A stretch of 64,000 nt of DNA, from positions 1 to 64,000 of the forward strand of contig CALRTC020000002.1 of NCBI GenBank assembly GCA_943371025.1, in the 5' to 3' direction. Numbering within the stretch: the stretch's first letter is position 1; each line of letters opens with the position of its first letter. This document shows, piece by piece, positions 56,471 through 64,000 of this stretch. Source of the DNA: Niveispirillum sp943371025. GTDB lineage: Bacteria; Pseudomonadota; Alphaproteobacteria; Azospirillales; Azospirillaceae. A program made the translations under genes and the position numbers. The notes below the pieces were generated by a model that was not told where the DNA came from, ran no database searches, and saw nothing but the letters and a program-made list of their open reading frames with translations.

Positions 56471-57679
56471 ATGACGGATCGCCCGGCGTCCAACCAGACC
56501 AAGGCAGCGCTACCGCCCGGTGGCGCTGCCTTTCACCTGTCCATCAACAATCCCGTCGTGCGCGCCGTGCTGTGGCAGGTGGCGGCGGCCCTGGCTGTGG
56601 TACTGATCGCCTGGTATCTGGTGGACAATACCATGTCCAACCTGGCCCGGCTGTCCATCGCCTCGGGTTTCGGCTTCCTGGACCGGGAGGCCGGGTTCCA
56701 GATCGGCGAGGGGCTGATCGAGTCCGGACCCCAGGACAGCTATGCCCATGCCTTTCTGGTCGGCCTGCTGAACACGCTGAAAGTGTCGGGTATCGGCATT
56801 GTGCTGGCCACGGTGCTGGGCGTGGTGCTGGGCATCGCGCGGCTGTCATCCAACTGGCTGGTGGCGCGCATCGCCGCCTTCTATGTGGAGACGGTGCGCA
56901 ATGTGCCGCTGCTGTTGCAGCTTTTCCTCTGGTACGGGCTGCTGACCGAAGGGTTGCCGGGACCGCGGCAGGCGTTGCAGCCGCTGCCGGGCGTGTTCCT
57001 GTCCAACCGCGGGCTGAAACTGCCGGCCCCGGCCGATGACCCCATCTGGTCCTGGATCGCCGTGCTGTTCGCGCTGGGCATCATTGCCACGCTGGCCGTG
57101 TCCGCCTGGAACCGTAAGCGGCAGACGGAAACAGGCAAACGCCTGCCCATGCTGCCCGTCGGGCTGGGCCTGATCGTCGGGCTGCCGGCCCTGGTGCTTC
57201 TGGCAGGTGGTGGCGGGGCCATTGATGTGCCGGTGCTGCAAGGCTTCAATTTCAAGGGCGGCATGACGCTGACCCCGGAATTCGCGGCCCTGCTGTTCGG
57301 TCTGGTGGTTTATACCGCGACCTTCATCGGCGAGATCGTGCGCAGCGGCATTCTGGCTGTGCCCAAGGGGCAGACGGAGGCGGCGACGGCGCTGGGCCTG
57401 ACGCGTGGGCAGTTGCTGCGGCTGGTGGTGCTGCCGCAGGCGCTGCGCGTCATCATCCCGCCCACGACCAGCCAATATCTGAATCTGACCAAGAACAGCT
57501 CGCTGGCGGTCGCCATCGGCTTCCCGGACTTCGTCTCCATCGCCAATACCACCATCAACCAGACGGGCCAGGCGGTGGAGGGCGTGTTGTCGATCATGGC
57601 GGCCTATCTGCTGATCAGCCTCAGCCTGTCCTTCTTCATGAACTGGTATAATCGCCGCGTGGCGCTGGTGGAGCGGTGA
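56471..57679 (+). CDS. aapQ: General L-amino acid ABC transporter, permease AapQ
   Basis: 402 residues with about eight hydrophobic segments. Family-specific long N-terminal and central loops distinguish AapQ from ordinary His/Glu permeases. EAA loop: EAATALGLTRGQLLRLVVLP. It forms the membrane channel with AapM. The start at 56471 is 26 bp after aapJ; the ribosome site is weak, implying coupling. Confidence 0.93.
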   Translation: MTDRPASNQTKAALPPGGAAFHLSINNPVVRAVLWQVAAALAVVLIAWYLVDNTMSNLARLSIASGFGFLDREAGFQIGEGLIESGPQDSYAHAFLVGLLNTLKVSGIGIVLATVLGVVLGIARLSSNWLVARIAAFYVETVRNVPLLLQLFLWYGLLTEGLPGPRQALQPLPGVFLSNRGLKLPAPADDPIWSWIAVLFALGIIATLAVSAWNRKRQTETGKRLPMLPVGLGLIVGLPALVLLAGGGGAIDVPVLQGFNFKGGMTLTPEFAALLFGLVVYTATFIGEIVRSGILAVPKGQTEAATALGLTRGQLLRLVVLPQALRVIIPPTTSQYLNLTKNSSLAVAIGFPDFVSIANTTINQTGQAVEGVLSIMAAYLLISLSLSFFMNWYNRRVALVER

Positions 57680-57680
57680 G

Positions 57681-58778
57681 ATGACGGCGACCGATACCCA
57701 AAGCACGGCACGCACCGCCCCCATCCGCCCCAACCAGGGGCCGGTGGCCTGGATGCGCGCCAATCTGTTTTCCACCTGGTACAACAGCCTGCTGACCGCC
57801 CTGATCTTCTATCTGCTGGTCCGGATGATCCCCGGCATCATCGACTGGGCGCTGGTCAAGGCCAGCTGGTCGGGTGATGCCGCTGCCTGCCGCACGGCGG
57901 GCGGCGCCTGCTGGGCCTTCCTGGCGGAGAAATGGCGCTTCATCCTGTTCGGCACCTTCCCGGGCGATCAGCATTGGCGGCCGACGCTGGCCATGCTGGC
58001 CATCATCGCCATGCTGGTCGTGTCCGCCGACCGGCGTTTCTGGAGCCGGGCGCTGCTCTATATCTGGGGGGCGGGGCTGGGCTTTGCCGCCCTGATGATG
58101 TTCGGCGGCATCCTGGGCCTGGATTTCGTGCCCACAGGTTTGTGGGGCGGCCTGCCGCTGACCTTGGCCTTGTCCGTCGTGGGGCTGGTGGCCAGCTTCC
58201 CGCTGGGCGTGCTGCTGGCGCTGGGCCGCACGTCGGAACTGCCGGTGATGCGCTCCCTCTCGGTTGTCTATATCGAGCTGGTGCGCGGCGTGCCGCTGAT
58301 TTCCATCCTGTTCATGGCCTCGGTCATGCTGCCGCTGTTCCTGCCGGCGGATGTGTCCATTGACAAGCTGCTGCGTGCCCAGATCGGCATCATCCTGTTC
58401 TCCGCCGCTTATGTGGCAGAGGTGGTGCGCGCCGGCCTGCAGGCCATCCCCAAGGGGCAGGTGGAGGCGGCCAAGGCCCTGGGTCTGGGTTACTGGCAGC
58501 GCCAGCGCCTGATCATCCTGCCCCAGGCCCTGGCCCTGGTGATCCCGCCGCTGGTGAATTCCTTCATCTCCACCTTCAAGGATACCAGTCTGGTCATCGT
58601 CATCGGCCTGCTGGACCTGCTGTCCACGGCCAAGTCGGCCCTGACCGACCCGGCCTGGCGCGGCTTCTACAAGGAAGCCTATCTGTTCGTGGGCGTGATC
58701 TATCTGGTCTTCTGCTACGCGCTGTCCCGCTACAGCCGCTATCTGGAGACCGTCCTTGGGCAGGGGAGGCGGCGGTGA
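57681..58778 (+). CDS. aapM: General L-amino acid ABC transporter, permease AapM
   Basis: 365 residues; EAA loop EAAKALGLGYWQRQRLIILP, and ELVRGVPLISILFMASVMLP typical of AapM. ATG 57681 lies one base after the aapQ stop codon. The next transporter gene, aapP, is 502 bp further on because a toxin-antitoxin pair intervenes. Confidence 0.93.
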   Translation: MTATDTQSTARTAPIRPNQGPVAWMRANLFSTWYNSLLTALIFYLLVRMIPGIIDWALVKASWSGDAAACRTAGGACWAFLAEKWRFILFGTFPGDQHWRPTLAMLAIIAMLVVSADRRFWSRALLYIWGAGLGFAALMMFGGILGLDFVPTGLWGGLPLTLALSVVGLVASFPLGVLLALGRTSELPVMRSLSVVYIELVRGVPLISILFMASVMLPLFLPADVSIDKLLRAQIGIILFSAAYVAEVVRAGLQAIPKGQVEAAKALGLGYWQRQRLIILPQALALVIPPLVNSFISTFKDTSLVIVIGLLDLLSTAKSALTDPAWRGFYKEAYLFVGVIYLVFCYALSRYSRYLETVLGQGRRR

Positions 58779-58821
58779 TAGGCTGTAAGCCCCCATCCGC
58801 CTCACGCCCTGGAGGGATGCC

Positions 58822-59004
58822 ATGACCCGGCCAGTCGAGACCTTGACGGACGAAGAGCGCACAGAAGCCGCACGCCGCCGCCAGGAAAAGCTGGAAGCCC
58901 TGCGCCGGGATATCCAGAAGGGCATCGACAGCGGCAGCGTCGGGCACATCCCTTTGGAGAAAATGCTGGCGGACGCCCGAAAGCGGCTTTATGGCGAATT
59001 ATGA
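58822..59004 (+). CDS. Type II antitoxin, ParD-like
   Basis: 60 residues, highly charged and helical: LTDEERTEAARRRQEKLEAL followed by IQKGIDSGSVGHIPLEKMLA. The 'GIDSG....P.E..' segment is the toxin-binding tail of ParD-type antitoxins. The N-terminal ribbon-helix-helix strand seen in full-length ParD is not evident. GGAGG sits ten bases before ATG 58822. Its last 14 bp overlap the toxin gene. Located inside the aap operon. Confidence 0.75.
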   Translation: MTRPVETLTDEERTEAARRRQEKLEALRRDIQKGIDSGSVGHIPLEKMLADARKRLYGEL

Positions 59005-59284
59005 GTTCAGTGCCCTTGCCGAGGCCGATGCGCTGGACATCTGGTGCCATATCGCGGCCGACCGCCCCCTTGCCGCCGACCGGATGCTTTCCCGCATCCA
59101 TCAGGCAGCTGCCCGTTGCGTTGGCTTTCCCGGACTGGGCCGCCGGCGGCGGGAATTGGGGGAAGAGACCCGCGTCCTGCCCGTTGACGCTTATCTCCTG
59201 ATCTACCGCCCCATCCCCACCGGCATCATCATCGACCGTATTCTTCACGCCGCGCGCGATATCGACACGGAGTTTAGCGAATGA
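58991..59284 (+). CDS. Type II toxin, RelE/ParE superfamily
   Basis: 97 residues: YEFSALAEADALDIWCHIAA, AADRMLSRIHQAAARCVGFP, GLGRRRRELGEETRVLPVDA, YLLIYRPIPTGIIIDRILHA. This order (AEADL.. helix, P.LGR..., Y.I.Y......I.I.R..H..R) is that of ParE/RelE toxins, which poison gyrase or cleave mRNA. Overlap with the antitoxin (14 bp) and with aapP (4 bp, ATGA) places it in the transporter mRNA. Confidence 0.85.
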   Translation: MANYEFSALAEADALDIWCHIAADRPLAADRMLSRIHQAAARCVGFPGLGRRRRELGEETRVLPVDAYLLIYRPIPTGIIIDRILHAARDIDTEFSE

Positions 59285-60024
59285 CCACGGAACCCATTAT
59301 CGAACTGCGTGGCGTCAATAAATGGTATGGCGCCTTCCATGTGCTGCGCGATGTGAACCTGTCTGTGAAGAAGGGGGAGCGGATCGTCATCTGCGGCCCG
59401 TCGGGTTCGGGCAAGTCCACCACGATCCGCTGCATCAACCGGCTGGAGGAGCATCAGGCGGGGGAGATCATCGTCAAGGGCGTGCCGCTGGACGATGACG
59501 TGCACCATGTGGAAGCCATCCGCCGCGATGTCGGCATGGTGTTCCAGCAGTTCAACCTGTTCCCGCACCTGACCGTGCTGGAAAACTGCATCCTGGCACC
59601 CATGTGGGTGAAGAAGCAGCCGCGCGCGGAAGCCGAAGCCAAGGCCCGCCAGCTGCTGGAACGCGTGCGCATTCCCGATCAGGCGCTGAAATATCCGGGC
59701 CAGCTTTCGGGTGGGCAGCAGCAGCGCGTGGCCATTGCCCGCGCGCTGTGCATGGACCCGTCCATCATGCTGTTTGACGAGCCGACCAGTGCCTTGGACC
59801 CCGAGATGGTCAAGGAAGTGCTGGACGTGATGACCGATCTGGCGGCGTCGGGCATGACCATGCTGGTGGTGACGCATGAGATGGGCTTTGCCCGCCGCAT
59901 GGCCGACCGCGTTGTGTTCATGGACAAGGGCGAGGTGGTGGAGATGGCCCCGCCCGACCAGTTCTTCGACAACCCGCAGAATGAACGCACCCGCGCCTTC
60001 CTGGGGCAGGTGTTGAGCCATTGA
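59281..60024 (+). CDS. aapP: General L-amino acid ABC transporter, ATP-binding protein AapP
   Basis: 247 residues. Walker A GPSGSGKST (about 41), Q-loop MVFQQFNLFPHLTV, signature LSGGQQQRVAIARAL, Walker B IMLFDEPTSALDPE, H-loop VTHEMGFAR. Typical polar-amino-acid ATPase. Its ATG overlaps the toxin stop by 4 bp, so translation of aapP is likely coupled to toxin translation, which is unusual for this operon family, where aapP normally follows aapM directly. Confidence 0.93.
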   Translation: MTTEPIIELRGVNKWYGAFHVLRDVNLSVKKGERIVICGPSGSGKSTTIRCINRLEEHQAGEIIVKGVPLDDDVHHVEAIRRDVGMVFQQFNLFPHLTVLENCILAPMWVKKQPRAEAEAKARQLLERVRIPDQALKYPGQLSGGQQQRVAIARALCMDPSIMLFDEPTSALDPEMVKEVLDVMTDLAASGMTMLVVTHEMGFARRMADRVVFMDKGEVVEMAPPDQFFDNPQNERTRAFLGQVLSH

Positions 60025-60047
60025 GGCTGTGGCGGGCGCGGGGTTGT

Positions 60048-60482
60048 TCACCCCGCCCGTTGCTTGTCGAAGGCCATCCGCAGCACCTGTTTCAGCGGGG
60101 CCCAGGCCACCAGCGCCTCGGCCTCCGCCTGCGTTGCCCAGCGCGCGTCGAGCGCGTCGTCGCCGGGTACCGGTTGCCCCACGATCCAGTCCGCTTCCAC
60201 ATCCACGATCGTGTAGTGGAACAGCAAGGTGCCATCGGCATCGCGGGTGATGCCGTCCACGGCCGTCAGCACGGAGCGGGCCCGTGCCGTGACGCCCGTT
60301 TCTTCCCGCACCTCCCGCTCCGCCGCCTCAAACAGCGTCTCCCCCAGCTCCTGGGACCCGCCGGGCAGGGACCATTCGCCAAGGCCCGGCGGCTTGCCCC
60401 GCCGGATCAGCAGCACCAGATCGCCTTTCCAGACCAGACAGCCGACGCCGACGCGGGGATGGGTCAGGGGGACAGGGGGCAT
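60048..60482 (-). CDS. Nudix hydrolase
   Basis: 144 residues from ATG 60482 (MPPVPLTHPRVGVGCLV); an upstream ATG at 60533 is in frame but lacks a clear ribosome site. Nudix box GGSQELGETLFEAAEREVRE-ETGV is complete (catalytic REVREE). SLPGGSQELGE and the length fit ADP-ribose pyrophosphatase or MutT-like 'house-cleaning' enzymes; substrate unknown. Convergent with aapP. Confidence 0.88.
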   Translation of the reverse strand: MPPVPLTHPRVGVGCLVWKGDLVLLIRRGKPPGLGEWSLPGGSQELGETLFEAAEREVREETGVTARARSVLTAVDGITRDADGTLLFHYTIVDVEADWIVGQPVPGDDALDARWATQAEAEALVAWAPLKQVLRMAFDKQRAG

Positions 60483-60596
60483 GGTGTTTCCGGCCAAAGG
60501 GGAGGATGATGAAAGCCGCCGGTTGACCCGCATCAAGGAAGCCGGCGCTGCGTGATCCTATCCTGGGACCATCTGGGGACGGAGGGGATTTCCAAC

Positions 60597-61181
60597 ATGG
60601 CGACCATCACCCTGATCCACGGCCATCCCGACGCGGGCAATGGCCATCTTCTGGACGATCTGGCCGACGCCTATCTGGATGGGGCGGCGGCGGGCGGGCA
60701 CAATGCCGAGCTGCTGCGGCTGAACGCGCTCAATTTCACCCTGATCCGCTCCAAGAAGCAGTGGGAGGAGGAGGAGCCGCCGCCCGACATCCAGGCCGCC
60801 CAGGCCGCCATCGAAAGCGCCAGCCATCTGGTCTTCCTGTTTCCGCTCTGGCTGGGCGATGTGCCGGCGCTGATGAAGGGATTCCTGGAACAGGTGGCGC
60901 GGCCATCCTTCCTGCTGACCGATCCGGCCAGGGGCTTTGCCAGCCCCCGCCGGCTGGCCGGGCGCAGCACGCGCTGCATCGTCACCATGGGCATGCCGGC
61001 CATCATGTACCGGCTGTTCTACTTCTCCCACGGGGTGCGCGCCTTCAAGCGCAACGTCCTGGGTTTCGCCGGCCTGGGCCCCAATGCCGACACGCTGATC
61101 GGCATGGTGGAGAACATGCCGGCAGACCGGCGCGATCGACTGCTGAAGCGGATGGAGGAATTGGGGAAGGCGGGGGCGTAG
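60597..61181 (+). CDS. NAD(P)H-dependent oxidoreductase, flavodoxin-like fold
   Basis: 194 residues. FMN/FAD-binding flavodoxin-like quinone-reductase type: ITLIHGHPDAGNGHLLDDLA, HLVFLFPLWLGDVPALMKGF and EQVARPSFLL are the characteristic segments of the NQO/MdaB/KefF family. The frame is open from 60552; ATG 60597 has GGAGGGG nine bases upstream. Single gene with a strong terminator behind it. Confidence 0.85.
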   Translation: MATITLIHGHPDAGNGHLLDDLADAYLDGAAAGGHNAELLRLNALNFTLIRSKKQWEEEEPPPDIQAAQAAIESASHLVFLFPLWLGDVPALMKGFLEQVARPSFLLTDPARGFASPRRLAGRSTRCIVTMGMPAIMYRLFYFSHGVRAFKRNVLGFAGLGPNADTLIGMVENMPADRRDRLLKRMEELGKAGA

Positions 61182-61197
61182 GGCCCGATAAAGCAAA

Positions 61198-61225
61198 GGG
61201 CGGGCGCCGTTGTCGGCGCCCGCCC
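61198..61225. terminator. Bidirectional terminator between oxidoreductase and phaB
   Basis: Perfect 12-bp stem GGGCGGGCGCCG / CGGCGCCCGCCC with loop TTGT; on the minus strand it is followed by TTTGCTTTAT, so it also ends the phaB transcript. Confidence 0.85.
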
Positions 61226-61248
61226 CAGCATGTCCGCACAGGTGCGGA

Positions 61249-61971
61249 TCAATACATGTGCTGACCGCCATTGATTGACAGGGTCGAGCCGGTGATGAAG
61301 CCGGCTTCGTCACCCACCAGGAACAGCACGCCGCGCGCGATCTCGCTGGCCTTGCCCAGACGGCCGACCGGCACCTTGGCGACGATCTTTTCCAGCACGT
61401 TGGGCGGCACGGCGCGGACCATGTCCGTGTCGATATAGCCGGGCGCGATGGCGTTCACGGTGATGCCCTTGGCCGCCCCTTCCTGGGCCAGTGCCTTGGT
61501 GAAGCCATGGATGCCCGACTTGGCGGCGGCATAGTTCACCTGGCCATACTGGCCGGCCTGACCGTTGATCGAGCCGATATTGACGATGCGGCCGAAATTG
61601 CGCTCCCGCATGCTGTCGATGACGGCACGGCAGGTGTTGAAGCAGCTGGCCAGATTGGTCTGGATGACGGCGTTCCACTGCTCGAAATTCATGCGGTGCA
61701 TGACGCCGTCACGGGTGATGCCGGCATTGTTGACCAGCACTTCAATCGGGCCTAGATCGGCCGTGATCTGGGCGACGGCCGCCTTCACCGCCTCGAAGTC
61801 CGACACGTCGAACTTGTAGGCCTTGATGCCCGTGCGTTCGGTGAATTCGCGGGCGGCTTCGTCATTACCACCGTAATTGGCGGCGACGATATAGCCGGCA
61901 TCCTTCAGCGCGACGGAAATCGCCTCGCCGATGCCGCGGGTGCCACCAGTGACCAATGCAACGCGTGCCAT
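61249..61971 (-). CDS. phaB: Acetoacetyl-CoA reductase PhaB
   Basis: 240 residues. NADPH-dependent SDR reducing acetoacetyl-CoA to (R)-3-hydroxybutyryl-CoA. Motifs: VTGGTRGIGEAI, NNAGITRDGVMHRM, catalytic set in IGSINGQAGQYGQVNYAAAK, and PGYIDTDMV; GITRD..MHRM and QFGQ/QYGQ.NY are PhaB-specific compared with FabG. ATG 61971 has GGGGGAAAC upstream. Lies 91 bp behind phaA with a terminator hairpin between. Confidence 0.93.
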   Translation of the reverse strand: MARVALVTGGTRGIGEAISVALKDAGYIVAANYGGNDEAAREFTERTGIKAYKFDVSDFEAVKAAVAQITADLGPIEVLVNNAGITRDGVMHRMNFEQWNAVIQTNLASCFNTCRAVIDSMRERNFGRIVNIGSINGQAGQYGQVNYAAAKSGIHGFTKALAQEGAAKGITVNAIAPGYIDTDMVRAVPPNVLEKIVAKVPVGRLGKASEIARGVLFLVGDEAGFITGSTLSINGGQHMY

Positions 61972-62023
61972 AGTTTCCCCCATTGTTGCGGCCATAGGGC
62001 CTTTGAAATACATGCGTAAAATG

Positions 62024-62052
62024 CGAACGGGGGTGACTGGCACCCCCGTTCG
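62024..62052 (-). terminator. Terminator hairpin between phaA and phaB
   Basis: Stem CGAACGGGGGTG / CACCCCCGTTCG, loop of five bases, followed on the minus strand by CATTTTACG. It would end or attenuate phaA transcription before phaB. Confidence 0.75.
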
Positions 62053-62062
62053 GTCTTCGGCG

Positions 62063-63238
62063 TCAGTCGCGTTCGACGCAGAGAGCGACGCCCATGCCGC
62101 CGCCGATGCACAGCGTCGCCAGACCCTTCTTGGCGTCGCGGCGCACCATTTCGTGCAGCAGGGTGACCAGCACGCGCGCACCCGACGCGCCGATCGGATG
62201 GCCCAGCGCGATGGCGCCGCCATTGACATTGACCTTGGCCGTGTCCCAGCCCAGATCGCGGTTGACGGCGATGGCCTGGGCGGCGAACGCCTCGTTGGCT
62301 TCGATCAGGTCCAGCTGGTCGATGGACCAGCCGGCCTTGCGCAGCGCTTCGCGCGTGGCCGGGATCGGGCCGGAACCCATGATGGCCGGATCGACGCCGG
62401 CCGTCGCCCAGGCGGCGATGCGGGCCAGCGGGGCCACGCCGCGCTTGGCGGCATTGTCGGCGGACATCAGGACCAGGGCGGCGGCACCATCATTGATGCC
62501 CGACGCATTGCCGGCCGTGACCGTGCCATCCTTCTTGAAGGCTGGGCGCAGCTTGGCCAGGGTGTCGATGGTGGTGCCATGCTTGGGATATTCGTCGGTG
62601 TCGACGATGACGTCACCCTTGCGGCCGGCCACGGTGACGGCGGCGATCTCCGCGGCGAACCGGCCTTCCTTCTGGGCGGCTTCGGCCTTGTTCTGCGAAC
62701 CGGCGGCGAACGCGTCCTGCTCCTCGCGGGTGATACCCCACTTGGCGGCCACATTCTCGGCCGTCTGGCCCATATGGTAGTTGTTGAAGGCGTCCCAGAG
62801 GCCGTCCTTGATCATGGTGTCGATCATGGCGGCATCGCCCATCTTCGTGCCGCCACGCAGATACATGGCGTGGGACGACAGGCTCATGCTTTCCTGGCCG
62901 CCGGCGACGATGATGTCGGCATCGCCCAGCTTGATGCCCTGATAGCCCAGGGCCACGGCGCGCAGGCCCGAACCGCAGATCTGATTGATGGAATAGGCGG
63001 TGCGGCCGGCGGGGATGCCAGCATTGACGGCGGCCTGACGGGCCGGGCCCTGGCCCTGCGCGGCGGCCAGCACATGGCCCAGCACCACCTCGTTCACTTC
63101 GGCCGCGTCGGTCTTGGCGCGTTCCAGCGCGGCGCGGATGGCGACCTCACCCAGCTTGTGGGCGGGCACGCTGCCCAACGCGCCGTTGAAGGCGCCGATG
63201 GGGGTGCGGGCCGCACCGGCAATTACCACTTCGACCAT
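62063..63238 (-). CDS. phaA: Acetyl-CoA acetyltransferase (beta-ketothiolase) PhaA
   Basis: 391 residues. Condenses two acetyl-CoA to acetoacetyl-CoA. Nucleophile C88 in SINQICGSGLRAV, catalytic histidine in ALGHPIGASGAR and C377 in LCIGGGMGVALC. Length and motifs match biosynthetic thiolases. ATG 63238 follows GAGGAGAGGAAGC. With phaB and phaC it gives the complete polyhydroxybutyrate pathway. Confidence 0.95.
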   Translation of the reverse strand: MVEVVIAGAARTPIGAFNGALGSVPAHKLGEVAIRAALERAKTDAAEVNEVVLGHVLAAAQGQGPARQAAVNAGIPAGRTAYSINQICGSGLRAVALGYQGIKLGDADIIVAGGQESMSLSSHAMYLRGGTKMGDAAMIDTMIKDGLWDAFNNYHMGQTAENVAAKWGITREEQDAFAAGSQNKAEAAQKEGRFAAEIAAVTVAGRKGDVIVDTDEYPKHGTTIDTLAKLRPAFKKDGTVTAGNASGINDGAAALVLMSADNAAKRGVAPLARIAAWATAGVDPAIMGSGPIPATREALRKAGWSIDQLDLIEANEAFAAQAIAVNRDLGWDTAKVNVNGGAIALGHPIGASGARVLVTLLHEMVRRDAKKGLATLCIGGGMGVALCVERD

Positions 63239-63363
63239 GCTTCCTCTCCTCAAACGTGCTGCCCGGCACTCTTCTCCGGACTATGGCGTTCCGACATAGA
63301 GATTAGGCGGAACGGATGGCGGGGCGCAAGCAACGGGTCTATGACAGCCGCCGCATCCCGGTA

Positions 63364-64000
63364 TTATTGCCCTGCGTCAATATCGCCCGTGCCGTCATCG
63401 GCTGGGCCATCGGGTTCGCGCATGCGCGCGGGGCTGACGCGCGGGAATTCCAGGACGAACTGGGCCCCGCCCCCGTCCGCGGCAGCAACCCGCACTGTCC
63501 CCCCCATGCGCACGGTGACGATATTGTAGAGAAGATGCAGCCCCAGCCCCGATCCGCCCATCCCCCTTTTGGTCGTGAAGAACGGTTCGAAGATGCGGGG
63601 CCATAGCGCGCGGGGGATGCCGGCGCCATCGTCGCTGTAGGTCATCTCCACCCGATCTCCCGGCAGCAGCCGGACCGACAGGCGCAGGGTGCCATGGCGG
63701 TCGTCGGGGTAGCCATGCATGATGGAATTGATGATCAGGTTGGTGACAACCTGGGCCATGGCCCCCGGATAGCCATCCACCTCGACCCTGTCGGGAATGT
63801 CCAGTTCCACCTTGTGTCCGGCATGGCGGATGCGGGGCGACAGGCTGGACACAATCTCCGCGACATAGGGGCCCAGTTCGAAGGGGCGACGGGCGTCGGA
63901 GGACTGGTCGACGGCCACTTCCTTGAAGGACTGGATCAACTGGGCGGCGCGCGTGGCGTTCTTTTCGATCAGCGTCGCCAGTTCGTCCACCAGCGTCAGA
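63364..64000 (-). CDS. Sensor histidine kinase, C-terminal part (continues beyond window)
   Basis: At least 212 residues; the frame stays open to the window edge. A DHp-like remnant (DELATLIEKNATRAAQLIQS, FKEVAVDQSSDARR) lacks the phospho-histidine, which would lie beyond 64000. The ATPase domain is complete: N-box NLIINSIMHGYPD, G1 DDGAGIP, F-box FEPFFTTKRG, G2 GGSGLGLHLLYNIV. Such kinases of the FKQVAVDQ type usually have an upstream sensor domain. Input unknown. Confidence 0.85.
   Translation of the reverse strand, partial: LTLVDELATLIEKNATRAAQLIQSFKEVAVDQSSDARRPFELGPYVAEIVSSLSPRIRHAGHKVELDIPDRVEVDGYPGAMAQVVTNLIINSIMHGYPDDRHGTLRLSVRLLPGDRVEMTYSDDGAGIPRALWPRIFEPFFTTKRGMGGSGLGLHLLYNIVTVRMGGTVRVAAADGGGAQFVLEFPRVSPARMREPDGPADDGTGDIDAGQ

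Overview
This is a 64 kb chromosomal segment from a GC-rich Gram-negative bacterium. TonB receptors, twin-arginine and lipoprotein signals, an AapJQMP-type amino-acid transporter, class I polyhydroxyalkanoate genes and quinoprotein alcohol oxidation together point to an alphaproteobacterium, most likely in or near Rhodospirillales/Azospirillaceae. That placement is an inference; there is no rRNA or other phylogenetic marker here. Both ends cut through genes (an M3 peptidase on the left, a sensor kinase on the right). I saw no phage, integrase, transposase, tRNA, rRNA or CRISPR array.

Layout. 0-4 kb: peptidase tail, Xaa-Pro aminopeptidase, prmA-ynfA. 4-8 kb: TonB receptor and a PhoD-like phosphatase. 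8-13 kb: a minus-strand operon of ABC binding protein, permease, ATPase and TonB receptor with unknown substrate. 13-15.5 kb: porin and a NarL/LuxR-type response regulator. 15.9-23.6 kb: a Ped-type quinoprotein alcohol-oxidation locus (PQQ dehydrogenase, diguanylate cyclase, family-3 binding protein, cytochrome c, beta-propeller, ABC ATPase and permease). 23.6-27.1 kb: divergent GH51 arabinofuranosidase and an unclassified glycosidase-like protein. 27-30 kb: PHA synthase and a membrane protein/ImmA-type peptidase pair. 30-36 kb: a FecI/FecR/TonB surface-signalling unit ending in a beta-propeller phytase. 36-41 kb: chemoreceptor and P-type ATPase. 41-46 kb: a second part of the quinoprotein system (PQQ-type ABC binding protein, FIST protein, hybrid kinase). 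46-50 kb: two medium-chain oxidoreductases, a LysR regulator and an RraA-like protein. 50.5-55 kb: homogentisate (tyrosine) degradation with a MarR regulator. 55-60 kb: aap amino-acid transporter with a toxin-antitoxin pair between aapM and aapP. 60-64 kb: Nudix hydrolase, NAD(P)H oxidoreductase, phaB, phaA and a kinase fragment.

How the genes work together. The quinoprotein components form one likely periplasmic oxidation system in two blocks about 17.5 kb apart: the dehydrogenase passes electrons to the cytochrome c, an ABC system and binding proteins support it, and the hybrid kinase, FIST protein and response regulator are candidate controllers. The dehydrogenase carries the extra aspartate associated with lanthanide-dependent enzymes. 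phaA, phaB and phaC complete acetyl-CoA to polyhydroxybutyrate, although phaC lies 32 kb from phaAB.

The non-coding DNA is unusually structured. One dispersed element (six copies, three in tandem) has a conserved core of three tetraloop hairpins with compensatory changes; each single copy, and the last tandem copy, is followed by a further hairpin whose sequence differs every time. A second family consists of roughly 90-120 bp inverted repeats whose arms are themselves hairpins. Other features are loop-free palindromes of 34 and 28 bp, three 9-bp repeats spaced exactly 31 bp apart upstream of the chemoreceptor, and several candidate operators in divergent promoters. I consider the bipartite hairpin element the best candidate for something undescribed.
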